From an uncultured Verrucomicrobiales bacterium (GTDB taxonomy: Bacteria; Verrucomicrobiota; Verrucomicrobiia; Verrucomicrobiales; Akkermansiaceae), in assembly GCA_937901085.1 (NCBI GenBank), contig CALCHQ010000033.1, forward strand, positions 62,001 to 126,000: 64,000 nt of DNA. Reading direction: 5' to 3'. This document shows positions 18,596-28,019 of the stretch, in pieces (position 1 is the first letter of the stretch; every line of letters starts with the position of its first letter). The notes beneath the pieces are model-generated. The model was not told the DNA's origin. It was given only the letters and a program-made list of their open reading frames with translations, and did not search any database. Position numbers and translations under genes: made by a program.

Positions 18596-19261
18596 ATGCT
18601 CAACATTGCACGCCTGAATTCTGCCCCTGAGATATTTTACTCCCTGCAAGGGGAGGGCACCCGCTGCGGCGTTCCGGCCGTCTTTCTGCGGCTGGCGGGG
18701 TGCAACCTGGCCTGTAAGTGGTGCGATACCAAACATTCATGGGGCAATGGCATCCTCTGTAGCGAAGCCGATGTGGCGGCCCATATCGCTACCTACGGCT
18801 GCGCCTCTCTTGTCATAACGGGAGGTGAGCCCCTGCTCCAGCAGAAAGCGCTGCAGGAACTGATTACCCTGCTGCCACAGGACACCTTCATCGAGGTGGA
18901 GACCAACGGCACGCTGATTCCCAGCCCGGAGTTGCTCGCCAGGGTCAATCAATGGAACATTTCCCCCAAGCTCCAGCACTCAGGTAACCCGCCCGAAAAA
19001 GCCTGCGTGCCCGATGCGCTCGCCTTCTTTGCCCCGCTACCCCAGGCATGGTTCAAATTCGTGGTACAAAGCGAGGCCGACTGGTCTCCCATCGCGGCCC
19101 TGGGGCTGCCGAAAGAACGCCTCATCCTCATGCCCTGCGCCACCACCCGCGCAGAACTGGAAACCGCCCGCCCTGCCGTGGTCGACATGTGCCTGCGCCA
19201 CGGCGTGCGCCTGGGCGACCGCCTGCACCTCACCCTGTGGAATGATAAAAAGGGCGTGTGA
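18596..19261 (+). CDS. queE: 7-carboxy-7-deazaguanine synthase
   Basis: Radical SAM enzyme of queuosine/7-deazapurine synthesis that converts carboxy-tetrahydropterin to 7-carboxy-7-deazaguanine. 221 residues. Diagnostic sequences: YSLQGEG at about 13-19, the cluster-binding CNLACKWC with C-x3-C-x2-C at about 36-43, VITGGEPLLQ for SAM binding, and FVVQSEAD late in the protein. No other queuosine gene is adjacent. The ATG at 18596 is the first in frame and fits the family start. Confidence 0.92.
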   Translation: MLNIARLNSAPEIFYSLQGEGTRCGVPAVFLRLAGCNLACKWCDTKHSWGNGILCSEADVAAHIATYGCASLVITGGEPLLQQKALQELITLLPQDTFIEVETNGTLIPSPELLARVNQWNISPKLQHSGNPPEKACVPDALAFFAPLPQAWFKFVVQSEADWSPIAALGLPKERLILMPCATTRAELETARPAVVDMCLRHGVRLGDRLHLTLWNDKKGV

Positions 19262-19320
19262 CAAAGCCCGCCCTATGGGCGCACGGTGGTGATAGGGGAA
19301 GGAGCGATTTTTTTGTATTC

Positions 19321-19349
19321 TTGCCAAAGTAGGCTGGGAGTGGTATGAT
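19321..19349 (+). promoter_or_regulatory. yggS promoter, leaderless type
   Basis: TTGCCA (19321-19326), 17 bp, TATGAT (19344-19349) with an extended TGG. Six bp separate the -10 box from ATG 19356, so the transcript should begin on the start codon. Confidence 0.8.
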
Positions 19350-19355
19350 GCAGGC

Positions 19356-20045
19356 ATGTACATTCAGGACCAATTGCAGGAGATTAAGGCTAATATAGCA
19401 GCCGCCGAGCAGCGGGCGGGCCGGCAGGCCGGCAGCGTGAAGCTGCTGGCTGTGAGCAAGACCTTCCCGGTGGAGGATATCATGCAGGCCTATGCCGATG
19501 GCCAGCGCCTTTTTGGCGAGAACCGCCTGCAGGAGGCCATGAGCAAAATGCCGGCAATGCCGGCAGATTGCGAGTGGCATCTCATTGGACCGTTGCAGCG
19601 CAACAAGGTGCGCAAGGCACTGGAACAAGGCTTTGGCCTGCTCCAGGCGGTGGATTCGCTGCGCCTGGCCGAAGCAGTTTCGCGTATTGCGGGCGAACTG
19701 GCCTGCACGGCGCGCATTCTGCTGGAGGTGAATGTGGACGGCGAGGAGAGCAAGCATGGCTTTACCCCCGCCGAGGTGCAGGAACTGTGGCCCCAGCTGG
19801 TGGCGCTGCCGCACCTGGAGATTTGCGGATTGATGTGCATACCCGCCCCCACGGAGGACCCGGAGGGCGCCCGACCAGCATTCCGCGTGCTGCGCGGGCT
19901 GGCAGAGGAACTGCGCAGCCGTGGCCCGCTGCCGCTGCCCGAACTTTCCATGGGCATGAGCCATGATTACACGGTGGCCGTGGAGGAAGGCGCCACGATT
20001 GTGCGCGTGGGTTCGGCAATCTTCGGTAAGAGAGACTACACCTGA
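19356..20045 (+). CDS. yggS: YggS-family pyridoxal 5'-phosphate homeostasis protein
   Basis: 229-residue PLP-binding TIM-barrel protein (PROSC/YggS) that buffers vitamin B6 and affects amino-acid balance. The PLP-binding Lys lies in KLLAVSKTFP (about residues 29-38); other family motifs are FGENRLQEA, WHLIGPLQRNK, EVNVDGEESKHG and LSMGMSHDY. It has no cysteine-synthesis or septation partner next to it. A hairpin-rich stretch (20043-20097) separates it from the converging barrel gene. Confidence 0.93.
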   Translation: MYIQDQLQEIKANIAAAEQRAGRQAGSVKLLAVSKTFPVEDIMQAYADGQRLFGENRLQEAMSKMPAMPADCEWHLIGPLQRNKVRKALEQGFGLLQAVDSLRLAEAVSRIAGELACTARILLEVNVDGEESKHGFTPAEVQELWPQLVALPHLEICGLMCIPAPTEDPEGARPAFRVLRGLAEELRSRGPLPLPELSMGMSHDYTVAVEEGATIVRVGSAIFGKRDYT

Positions 20046-20097
20046 TTTCCGGCTTTGCCTTGATAAGGCCGGGCATCAGCCCACCAATCCGGAATCA

Positions 20098-20700
20098 TCA
20101 GAACCGCCAGTTGAAGCCGGCGCTGATGATGTGCTGCCCCCAGGTGTCGTCGTGGCGGGTGTTGGAATAGGTGCGGCCGAATTCGTAGCCTGCCTGCACA
20201 TAGAGCCTCTCGCTGCACTGCAGCTTGAGCCCGCCGCCGGCCGAAAAGCTGAAGCCATTGAATGAGCCGGATTCGCGGTGGACATCACTGCGTTCCCGGT
20301 AGTGCCCCCAGGCCCAGCCGCCGCGGCCGCCCAGCGTGAGAAACAGGGAATCGACCAGGTTGATATTGAGAGTATAGCCCAGGGTGGCCGGCATGAGGAA
20401 GATGTTCTGCCGGGCGCGGTAATCATCGCGGCTGCGGTGACCACTGCCCCATTGGGGTGCAATACTTATGCCGAACTCGTGGCGGATATCACCCGCACCG
20501 GTATTGTAGAGCTGCGTGCCGCAGCGGAAACCGCCGGTGTCAGGGGTGTGCCCTGTGCCGATGGCGTACATACCCTCGAGGGTATGGGTGGGTTGCCAGT
20601 CGTAGGGGGTGAGCCCGCCGCCTGGAGGCGTGGGCAGGTAATAAGGCGCGGCAGAGGCCGCAGCACACATGCAGAGCAAGTAGAGGGGGATTTTCTTCAT
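20098..20700 (-). CDS. Small outer-membrane beta-barrel-like protein
   Basis: 200-residue exported protein. A signal peptide (KKIPLYLLCMCAAASAA, residues 2-18) is followed by alternating beta strands rich in aromatic residues and Gly and a C-terminal Phe (GFNWRF), the pattern of small opacity/OmpA-like barrels. It lies upstream of the autotransporter, in the same direction, but separated by 164 bp with a terminator in between. No family was recognised with certainty. Confidence 0.68.
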   Translation of the reverse strand: MKKIPLYLLCMCAAASAAPYYLPTPPGGGLTPYDWQPTHTLEGMYAIGTGHTPDTGGFRCGTQLYNTGAGDIRHEFGISIAPQWGSGHRSRDDYRARQNIFLMPATLGYTLNINLVDSLFLTLGGRGGWAWGHYRERSDVHRESGSFNGFSFSAGGGLKLQCSERLYVQAGYEFGRTYSNTRHDDTWGQHIISAGFNWRF

Positions 20701-20809
20701 AGCGGTTTCATGTGTAGCATGAATATCCGCTTGCGCTCAAGATGTTAGCACTAACTGTTGTGTATGAGGCCTTCACCGCGTGGAGTCCGTCCCCCTGCCC
20801 CGGTGCAGC

Positions 20810-20838
20810 AAAAGCGGCACCCCGTTGCCGGGGTGCCG
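20810..20838 (-). terminator. Autotransporter terminator
   Basis: 9-bp stem (20815-20823 with 20830-20838) downstream of the autotransporter stop, followed on the minus strand by CTTTTGC. Confidence 0.72.
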
Positions 20839-20864
20839 ACGGTTCATCAGCTATGCTGCTTTTA

Positions 20865-23321
20865 TCAGAACGTGTAGGAAGCGCCTACGTTCACGCGGTG
20901 TTCCTTAGAATCATCCATCGTGTTGAAGCCATAGTTGGCGCTGGCACTCCAGCACTCATTGATGCGGTAAGTGGCACCGGCCTCCACGCCCATGCCCTGA
21001 CGGCCGGGATTCACCCCCGTGCCACTCAGGCCATTCATGCGGATGACCGGGTTGCTGCGCACCATATCATTCATGTAGCGCAGCTCACCGTGCAGCACCA
21101 GCTTCTCGCAACCACGGCCCAGGGCCAGGCCGCTCTTGCCGTCCACCATAGAGGGGATACCCCAGGCCACATAGCGGGCACCCACCCCAACTTCACCACG
21201 CAGGTTCTGAACGGAACCAGTCTTGATACCATCTACCGTGTCAGATTCCGTAGCAAAGTATTCCACGCCACCGAACACGCTGGCAGAAAGGCGCTCCGTC
21301 ACCTTCTTGTTCCAGCTCAGGCGGGTGTTGAGCTGCAGGCTGTCCTGGTTCCACTTGGAGCCATCGGCCTTGGATTCGGTCTGACCGTATGCAGCCACCC
21401 AATCCAGACCCAGGCTGGAAGTGGGGCTCAGCTTCTTCAGGCCGTGCTCACCGTACAGGGCCACATAGGTGCCGGTCTGGTCCACATCACCCAGGCCTGT
21501 GGGGGACACCTCGGCATCGGTATAACCAAAGGCAACACCCACATTACTGCTACGGCCCACCATCATATCAGCACCCACGGCAGCACCCTTCATGCTGATA
21601 TTACCGCCGGTCATATCATTATACGCGCCCAGAGCGGAGACCCAGGCAGTGCCACGGCCATTAGCAATACAGCCCGGATTGGTGCGCTGACCGCGCACGG
21701 TATTCACAAAGGCGCGGCTGGAGGTGGCAATAGCCCAGTTGGCCTGCGCCATCATATCCGCGAGTTCCTGGTCAAAGAACGTCACCAGCTTCATGCTGTT
21801 GCCCTCTACAATCACCACCGCATAACCTCTGTTATTATACACAGCTTTCACCTCCGCATCGGTCATGGCCAGGGGACCTGTGCTACTCAGCAGGGTTTCG
21901 TCCTTAACATATTGACCGTTTATTTTCAGAGTGAACCCGCTGCCCAGTGTCAGGCCGCCACCTACGGTGAGCCTCTTGCCATTGTTCAGGGTAATTGTAC
22001 CGTTGTCGTTAATGGTCAGATTGCCGCCGACGCTGGCATCACCGGCGGTACGCACATCCAGGGCATTGGCAGTCAGGTCAGCACCCGTCAACTCAGCCTG
22101 ATTGTACATCGTCACCTTATTGGCACTGGTGGAGTCCGCCAGTGCCAGCGCGCTGTATACATCCAGGTTACCCGTGTAGGAACCGGCACCGCGCAGGGTG
22201 CAGCCTGTCACCACAATATCATTGCTCAGCGCATGGCCGCCCATGTCAAGCACGCCGTTGTTCCTGAGTTCCACCTTGCCCTTGCCCAGCGCTGCGGCGT
22301 TGTCCAGCACCAGCGTAGCACCATCAATCACCGTTCCGCCGGAGTACGTATTGGCGCCGGAAAGCGTGGTGGTGCCCCCAATTGCGGTCACCTTGGACGC
22401 CACACCTGTTTTCGCGTTATCCGAAATCACGGCCTCGATAGTACCGCCTTCCGATACTACCTCGACACCGGAAATGACACTTATCTTCGCGCCACCACTC
22501 CACTCCGCACCCACCGAGCCACCTCGCATGACCAGCTTACCACCGGTGAAGTTCACACCGTAAACAGCGGCATCTGCAATGAAAGTACCACTTGTCATGG
22601 TAATACATAATACATCACTGACTGCGGCGTCGAGATTACTGTTATTATATCGTCCGACATTCCACATCCTGGTGATGGTGGCCATATCCGCCACATGATC
22701 CTTGTTTATCACATACTCCGTGAAGCTCATCCCTCCTGAGTAATATGCATAACCATCCTCTGCGAGGAAGCATCTCTCGACTCCAGACCAGTCATTCACA
22801 AGTGCGTCCGTAGCCTTATCAATAACCAGGCGCCCGCCATCGATATTCTGCACTACCCGGTAGGCTCTTTCGAACCTGAAGCCGTAGCCTTTATCTACCT
22901 CGCCATTGACCGATACCATCATAGGTTTCCCGCCTTGGCTCCTTTTATTATATTCTTCAGGCAGATCGTCAGTCCCCGAATAGCGTGTAGAAAACACACC
23001 TTTCACCGCCAGAGTGCCGCTATTTACGATTTCTGGCAACTTATATGTGGTATCTGAATCAGCCACGATTTGAGACTCACCGTAGGTGCGTACGGTGCTA
23101 CCGTCTGCCTTACCCAGAGGCTCAGAATAAGAAGCGCCCGTCAAGGTCGCCGTACACCCATGCAATTCAATTTCTCTTACAGTACTTGTAGAGGGGGCTG
23201 CGAATGTCTGGTCACCGGTAAAGCTTTCTACCTCTGCCGCAACCTGGGCATATTCAACAGTAGCACACATCACGGCACTCAGCAATGCCATGCGGAACAT
23301 TTTAGGTAAATGAAGTTTCAT
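20865..23321 (-). CDS. Autotransporter with beta-strand repeat passenger
   Basis: 818-residue surface protein. A signal peptide (about 1-28, MALLSAVMCATVEYAQVAA) precedes a beta-helical passenger containing an autotransporter-associated repeat (TTLSGANTYSGGTVIDGATL, about residues 325-345) and further Gly/Asn-rich strands. From about residue 545 the typical C-terminal 12-strand autotransporter barrel follows (RGTAWVSALGAYND; YVALYGEH; GLDWVAAYG) ending in the canonical VNVGASYTF. No catalytic motif is visible in the passenger, so adhesion or host interaction is the likely role. ATG 23321 is preferred over 23363 because it begins the signal peptide. Confidence 0.9.
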   Translation of the reverse strand: MKLHLPKMFRMALLSAVMCATVEYAQVAAEVESFTGDQTFAAPSTSTVREIELHGCTATLTGASYSEPLGKADGSTVRTYGESQIVADSDTTYKLPEIVNSGTLAVKGVFSTRYSGTDDLPEEYNKRSQGGKPMMVSVNGEVDKGYGFRFERAYRVVQNIDGGRLVIDKATDALVNDWSGVERCFLAEDGYAYYSGGMSFTEYVINKDHVADMATITRMWNVGRYNNSNLDAAVSDVLCITMTSGTFIADAAVYGVNFTGGKLVMRGGSVGAEWSGGAKISVISGVEVVSEGGTIEAVISDNAKTGVASKVTAIGGTTTLSGANTYSGGTVIDGATLVLDNAAALGKGKVELRNNGVLDMGGHALSNDIVVTGCTLRGAGSYTGNLDVYSALALADSTSANKVTMYNQAELTGADLTANALDVRTAGDASVGGNLTINDNGTITLNNGKRLTVGGGLTLGSGFTLKINGQYVKDETLLSSTGPLAMTDAEVKAVYNNRGYAVVIVEGNSMKLVTFFDQELADMMAQANWAIATSSRAFVNTVRGQRTNPGCIANGRGTAWVSALGAYNDMTGGNISMKGAAVGADMMVGRSSNVGVAFGYTDAEVSPTGLGDVDQTGTYVALYGEHGLKKLSPTSSLGLDWVAAYGQTESKADGSKWNQDSLQLNTRLSWNKKVTERLSASVFGGVEYFATESDTVDGIKTGSVQNLRGEVGVGARYVAWGIPSMVDGKSGLALGRGCEKLVLHGELRYMNDMVRSNPVIRMNGLSGTGVNPGRQGMGVEAGATYRINECWSASANYGFNTMDDSKEHRVNVGASYTF

Positions 23322-23561
23322 CTTTTTTGTTGTTAAAGTTTCAGTTTTGCAAATACCGCTCATCAGACTACCACATTGCCAATGCGATATACAACCCCAA
23401 TGTCACAAAACCCCTGATTTTTCTATATATTTTTCTTGAGTACCGACGGTCTGTCCTCCTCATCAAATGGCTATTTTCAAGCTCTTTTCTGAAATATTAT
23501 CATCAGAGAATTTACGAGTTATGAACCAATATAAGGACATCGTATTTTGAATGCGGCAACG
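23322..23561. other. AT-rich upstream region of the autotransporter
   Basis: About 240 bp without a gene, visibly richer in A+T than its neighbours (for example runs near 23416-23440). No promoter matching the leaderless geometry was found at ATG 23321; a long 5' leader is possible. Nothing else recognised. Confidence 0.5.
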
Positions 23562-23595
23562 AAAAAACGCGCGCACCCTGTTCCGGGTGCGCGCG
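23562..23595 (-). terminator. RRM gene terminator
   Basis: Perfect 11-bp stem CGCGCGCACCC (23568-23578) with its complement at 23585-23595, then six T on the minus strand (23567-23562). Confidence 0.88.
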
Positions 23596-23622
23596 ATAGC
23601 ATCAAATCAAGCGTAAGTAAAA

Positions 23623-24276
23623 TTATTCCTCCGCAGGAGCAGGGTCGGCCGGAGCTTCGGGGGTGGTTGCCTCTGCCGGGGCTTCAGGCTGGGTATCCTC
23701 GGACTTATCGGTGTTTTCCGGGCGTTCACTGGCGGCGCTCACCATGAGTTCGCGGCCCATGAAGGGCTGGCCGTGCAGCACCTCGGCGGCGCGCTGGGCG
23801 TCCTCCAGCTTCTGCATCTCGACAAAGGCGTAGCCCTTGCTCTTGTAGGTGCGGGTGTTGTAGATGATTTCCACGCTGCGCACATTGCCGAAGCCTTTGA
23901 AGAGGTCTTCCAGCTCAGCCTCGGAGGCCTCATAGGAGAGGTTGCCTACATAGAGGCGAGCATTGCGGGTGGGGGCTACCGAGGACGGACGGCGGCGTTT
24001 CTCCTGGCGGGAGGCGGGGTTGCCGCCCTGGTTACTACGGCCCTTGGCCACGCGCACATTTTCCTTGGGCTTGCGCTTATCATTCTTGTGGTTATCTTTC
24101 CGGGCGGTGTCCTTCTTCTTACCGAAACCGAAGAAGCCAAGGATGCGCTGCAGCAGACTGGGTTTGGGAGCGGGCTGTTCCTGGCGCGGCATGCGACGGC
24201 GGTAAGGACGGCCTTTGTTGTTACGGCGGCGGCGGGCTCCCTGCCCCTGCCGGCCCTGTGTATGATGTTCAGCCAT
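23623..24276 (-). CDS. RRM-domain RNA-binding protein
   Basis: 217-residue protein with one RNA recognition motif at about residues 106-185: RNP2 LYVGNLS and RNP1 KGYAFVEM carry the aromatic residues that stack on RNA. The N-terminal 100 residues are extremely basic (Arg/Lys/Gln/Gly-rich) and the C-terminal 30 are acidic and Ala/Pro/Glu-rich, so the protein is strongly polarised. Bacterial single-RRM proteins are post-transcriptional regulators in cyanobacteria and Bacteroidetes; the targets here are unknown. It has its own terminator. Confidence 0.88.
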   Translation of the reverse strand: MAEHHTQGRQGQGARRRRNNKGRPYRRRMPRQEQPAPKPSLLQRILGFFGFGKKKDTARKDNHKNDKRKPKENVRVAKGRSNQGGNPASRQEKRRRPSSVAPTRNARLYVGNLSYEASEAELEDLFKGFGNVRSVEIIYNTRTYKSKGYAFVEMQKLEDAQRAAEVLHGQPFMGRELMVSAASERPENTDKSEDTQPEAPAEATTPEAPADPAPAEE

Positions 24277-24436
24277 GTTGGTTATTGAATCGAATTACTG
24301 TGGGAATCATACCCGGCTCTGCCTGTACATACCCGGCGGCCTGGGTATTTGAGAGATATTGATAGTACGGACAACACCTGTCCTCATCCATGTTACTACA
24401 CCTGCACCGGCGCGCAAGCTAAAATCGTGCCAGCAC

Positions 24437-24469
24437 GGGGAATAACGCAAAGATTTTTGGTTATTCCCC
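24437..24469. repeat. Inverted repeat in the gap before the efflux operon end
   Basis: Perfect 10-bp inverted repeat GGGGAATAAC (24437-24446) and GTTATTCCCC (24460-24469) with a 13-nt loop, in the 242-bp gap between the TolC-like stop and the RRM start. Not followed by a clear T-run; could be an operator, RNA hairpin or weak terminator. Confidence 0.5.
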
Positions 24470-24518
24470 TCTCCATTGCAGGGCAAAGGATACAGGCCGG
24501 CGGTGTGGCCGGCCCGCC

Positions 24519-25901
24519 TTACTTCTGCCCGGCCACCGGCCAGCCGCCACCCAGGGCGGTGCAGAGCTGAGCCAGCTTGAGGCGGATATTCTGGCGCGTG
24601 GAGATGATGTTCAGCTCCGAAGAAAGCCAGGCGCGCTCGGCGGAAGCCACGCTGAGGAAATCGGCCATACCCTCGTGGTGCAGGCGCAGGGAAAGCTCGG
24701 CCGATTCCTTGTTGGCGGCGCGGGCGGCTTCATACTGCGGGAGCTGGGTGGTCAGCCTGGCGTACTCGATGAGGCATTGCTCCACTTCGGCAAAGGCGGC
24801 CAGCACCGTTTTGCGGTAGTTCTGCATGCTGGAAAGCTGGTTCAATTCGGCCTGCTTCACCGCTTCGTTAAGCGCGGTGCGGTTCAGGAGGGTCTGGCTG
24901 ACCGATGCTCCCAGATTCCAGCTGCTGTTGGCCCAGAAACTGGAAAAATCCGTTCCGGCGCTGGAGGAGGCTCCTCCCGTGAGCGAAAGCTTCGGGAAGA
25001 GGTTGGCCACGCTCACGCCGACGCGGGCGGTGGCCGCATGCAGCTCGTGTTCCGCCTTGATGATGTCCGGGCGGCGGCGCAGCAGCTCGCTGGGCAGGCC
25101 GGTGGGTACTTCCGGCACCATGTTGTAGATGCTCTGCGGGGGCAGCTGCAGGGCGATGTTATCCACGGTCGTTCCCAGCAGCGTAGCCAGGGAGGTTTCG
25201 CAACTGCGGATGGCCGCCTGCTGGGCGGGAATCTGGGCGCGGGTCGACGCAATGGTGGCGCGGGATTCAGCCAGAGACAAGGCACTTTCCATACCCGAAG
25301 CATGGCGTTCCTGCGTCACTTTGTAGGTGCGTTCCTGGTATTCCAGCTGTTCGTAGGCAATACGCAGGCTTTCCTTGGCCGAAATCCATTGGAAATAGGC
25401 TGCGGCAATGCTGGAGGCCAGGGCCGTGCGCGTAGCTGCTGCCGCGGCTTCGCTCGAACCGAGGGAAGCCATGGCAGCCTCTACTTCGCGGCGCGTGCTT
25501 CCCCAGATATCCGGCGACCAGGAGGCCGAAAGGCCGCCATTCCAACGCCCGTGGGAGGTAGAGATGTCAAAATTACCGCTGTTGCTGCCCCCGGCGCTCA
25601 GCCCCAGCGAGGGGAACAGGCTGCTCTGCGTGGCACGCAGCGAGGACTGCGCTTTCTCGATGGCCAGCGCGGCATTCACCATGTCGGGATTGGCAGAAAA
25701 GCCACTCTCAATCAGGCGGGTGAGCTGCGGGTCGCGGAAGCTGTGCCACCATTCATCCAGCGTGGCGGCCGATGTGCCGGGAGGCAGGGCGTTGACCCAG
25801 GAGGCGGGCAGTTCCGGGGCGGGGGCGCCGGCAAAATCGGGGCCCAGCGCACAGGAAGCCAGCAGCAGGGCAGACAGGGAAAGAGGAAGTGTTTTTTTCA
25901 T
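24519..25901 (-). CDS. TolC/NodT-family outer-membrane efflux lipoprotein
   Basis: 460-residue outer-membrane channel of a tripartite efflux pump. From ATG 25901: signal peptide with lipobox LASC (Cys near residue 17), then two repeats of the outer-membrane efflux domain with long helices (LTRLIESGFSANPDM; RRRPDIIKAEHELHAATARVGVSVANLFPKLSL is the NodT signature, here quoted in parts: RRRPDI, AEHELHAA, FPKLSLTG). It is the last gene of a four-gene operon after the adaptor, ATPase and permease. The longer start at 25943 would hide the signal peptide. Confidence 0.92.
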   Translation of the reverse strand: MKKTLPLSLSALLLASCALGPDFAGAPAPELPASWVNALPPGTSAATLDEWWHSFRDPQLTRLIESGFSANPDMVNAALAIEKAQSSLRATQSSLFPSLGLSAGGSNSGNFDISTSHGRWNGGLSASWSPDIWGSTRREVEAAMASLGSSEAAAAATRTALASSIAAAYFQWISAKESLRIAYEQLEYQERTYKVTQERHASGMESALSLAESRATIASTRAQIPAQQAAIRSCETSLATLLGTTVDNIALQLPPQSIYNMVPEVPTGLPSELLRRRPDIIKAEHELHAATARVGVSVANLFPKLSLTGGASSSAGTDFSSFWANSSWNLGASVSQTLLNRTALNEAVKQAELNQLSSMQNYRKTVLAAFAEVEQCLIEYARLTTQLPQYEAARAANKESAELSLRLHHEGMADFLSVASAERAWLSSELNIISTRQNIRLKLAQLCTALGGGWPVAGQK

Positions 25902-25923
25902 CGTGTTCGGAGATATTAAAGGG

Positions 25924-27291
25924 TTATTCGTGACGCAGGGCATCGATGGGATCCAGGCGGGAACCTTTCCAGGCCGGGTACCAGCCGAACACGATACCGA
26001 TGATGGCGGCTACCGATACGGAAAGCACCATGGCCGAAACCGAGGTGGAAACCGGCCAGCCCATCTGCTGGCTCACAATGCCCGAGGCAACGCGCCCCAC
26101 GGCAATGCCGATAATACCGCCGATGGTGCAGAGCAGAATGGCCTCCAGAAGGAACTGCCACATGATATCGCGCGGGCGGGCGCCCACGGCCATACGCAGA
26201 CCGATTTCACGCGTGCGCTCGGTGACGGATACCATCATGATATTCATGATGCCCACGCCGCCCACAACCAGCGAAATCATGGCCACAGAAATGAGCAGGC
26301 TGCTGATGGTGGAGGTGGTGTCGGTCATCATTTTCACGAACTGGGAGCGGTCGCGCAGGTTGAAGTCATCCAGCACGCCGGGTTCCAGGTCATGCTGGCG
26401 GCGCAACACCGGGGTCATGGCATCCATGGCCGGGCCGGGTTCCTTGCCATCGTGAATCTGCACGGCTATGGAATCCACCGTGCGCGTGCGCAGCGGGTGC
26501 GGGGCATTCGTGTAGGGCTGCAGGTCGCAGCCGGGGTAGAAGCTCACCGAACTGGTCGGGAAGGTATCGGTAGAGGAAACCTTGGCACTGTTGGCCGCCC
26601 CGCCCTTGGCAATCACGGCCGAGCCGCTGGAGCCCATCAGGCGGGTGCGGATGCTGGTCCAGGGCAGAATCAGGCAGTCGTCCTGGTCGTTGCCCATGCC
26701 GTCAGCACCCTTGCTTTCCAGCACGCCGATAACGGTGAACACCACGTCCTTCACGCGGATATCCTGGCCGATGGGGTCAGTATCTGCGTAGAGTTCCTTG
26801 GCAATCGTGCTGCCGATGAGACACACGCGGCTGGCTTCATCCACCTGCTTTTTCGTGAAGGCAGCACCCGTGGCCACCTTCCAGCCTTCGATGGAGAAAT
26901 ACTGCTCGTTGCCGCCCATGATGGAGCGGGGACTCCAGTTCTGGTTGCCCACGATAATCTGGCCGCTGGCGCGCACCACCGGGGAAGCGGCTTTCACAAA
27001 CTCCGGGCAGTCTTTCACGAGGGCGTCGGCATCGGTTGCAAAGAGCGAGGCGCGCCCGCCCTGCCCGGTGTTCACACCGGCCGTACTCACCGAAGCCCCA
27101 CTCACGGTAATCACATTCGTGCCCATGGAGGAGAATTTATCGGCCACCTGCTGCTTGGAGCCTTCACCTATCTCCATGATGGCCACCACAGCGGCAATAC
27201 CAATCACGATACCCAGCACCGTGAGGGCGGCTCGCATGGGGTTGCGCACCAGAGCTTTCAGACAGGTTACTAATAAGGTGTTAAACTTCAT
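25924..27291 (-). CDS. MacB-type ABC transporter permease
   Basis: 455-residue inner-membrane protein with the MacB/FtsX topology: one N-terminal helix (ALTVLGIVIGIAAVVAIM, about 23-40), a large periplasmic MacB_PCD domain (about 45-315, with an internal ASPVVRASG segment), and three C-terminal helices (TREIGLRMAVGARPRDI just after the second). Unlike E. coli MacB, the ATPase is a separate protein, encoded just upstream with a 4-bp ATGA overlap. Together with the adaptor and TolC-like lipoprotein it forms a mechanotransmission-type exporter of small molecules or peptides. Confidence 0.92.
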   Translation of the reverse strand: MKFNTLLVTCLKALVRNPMRAALTVLGIVIGIAAVVAIMEIGEGSKQQVADKFSSMGTNVITVSGASVSTAGVNTGQGGRASLFATDADALVKDCPEFVKAASPVVRASGQIIVGNQNWSPRSIMGGNEQYFSIEGWKVATGAAFTKKQVDEASRVCLIGSTIAKELYADTDPIGQDIRVKDVVFTVIGVLESKGADGMGNDQDDCLILPWTSIRTRLMGSSGSAVIAKGGAANSAKVSSTDTFPTSSVSFYPGCDLQPYTNAPHPLRTRTVDSIAVQIHDGKEPGPAMDAMTPVLRRQHDLEPGVLDDFNLRDRSQFVKMMTDTTSTISSLLISVAMISLVVGGVGIMNIMMVSVTERTREIGLRMAVGARPRDIMWQFLLEAILLCTIGGIIGIAVGRVASGIVSQQMGWPVSTSVSAMVLSVSVAAIIGIVFGWYPAWKGSRLDPIDALRHE

Positions 27292-27995
27292 TTCTGGAGG
27301 GTGGCTGTGAGTTCATCCGATACGCCGTCGAGAATCAGGCCGTCGCACATGTTGATGGCGCGGTCGGTGAAAGCGGCAATCTTGGGGTCATGGGTCACGA
27401 TGATGACCGTGATACCCAGCTTGCGGTTCAGTTCACGGAACATGTTCATCACCTCCACAGAGGTGGCAGAATCCAGGCTGCCGGTAGGTTCGTCTGCCAG
27501 CAGGATACCGGGGTTGTTAATGAGGGAACGGGCAATGGCCACACGCTGTTGCTGGCCGCCGGAAAGCTGCGCCGGGGTGTGGTGCATGCGTTCCGTGAGG
27601 CCCACCAGCTCGATGAGTTCCAGCGCGCGGGCGCGGATTTCTGCCGAACTCTTGGCCGGGTGGTAATAATAGGCCGGCATCATCACATTCTCCAGCGCGG
27701 AGGTGCGCGCCAGCAGGTTGAAATTCTGGAACACGAAGCCGATGCGCTTGTTGCGCAGCAGGGCGCGCTCGTTGGCATTCAGACCGGCCACGTTGTGGCC
27801 GTCAATCCAGAACTCACCGCTGGTCGGGTGATCCAGACAGCCCAGAATGTTCATGAGGGTGGACTTACCCGACCCCGATGCCCCGGTGAGCGACACGAAC
27901 TCGCCGTCCTCAATGCGCAGGGAAATCCCCTTGAGTACCGGCAGGTCAATCTCGCCCAGGTGGTACACCTTTGTGATATCTTTCAGTTCAATCAT
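27288..27995 (-). CDS. MacB/LolD-type ABC transporter ATPase
   Basis: 235-residue ATP-binding subunit. Walker A GASGSGKSTLMN (about residues 36-47), Q-loop FVFQNFNLL, signature LSGGQQQRVAIARSL, Walker B ILLADEPTGSLDS and switch His in IIVTHD are all intact. The subtype (KRIGFVFQ, DEPTGSLD) is that of LolD/MacB/FtsE exporters. It lies between the adaptor gene (24-bp gap) and the permease (4-bp overlap). Confidence 0.94.
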   Translation of the reverse strand: MIELKDITKVYHLGEIDLPVLKGISLRIEDGEFVSLTGASGSGKSTLMNILGCLDHPTSGEFWIDGHNVAGLNANERALLRNKRIGFVFQNFNLLARTSALENVMMPAYYYHPAKSSAEIRARALELIELVGLTERMHHTPAQLSGGQQQRVAIARSLINNPGILLADEPTGSLDSATSVEVMNMFRELNRKLGITVIIVTHDPKIAAFTDRAINMCDGLILDGVSDELTATLQK

Positions 27996-28019
27996 GGCTT
28001 GAACTTGCGGGTATGATAC

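Noticed and set aside
20742..22610. 622-codon plus-strand frame opposite the autotransporter
   Set aside because: Antisense shadow without signal peptide or motifs; the minus frame ends in a perfect autotransporter barrel terminus.
24437..24469. Terminator of the TolC-like gene
   Set aside because: Perfect stem but no T-run on the minus strand and it lies upstream, not downstream, of that gene's stop; kept as an inverted repeat only.
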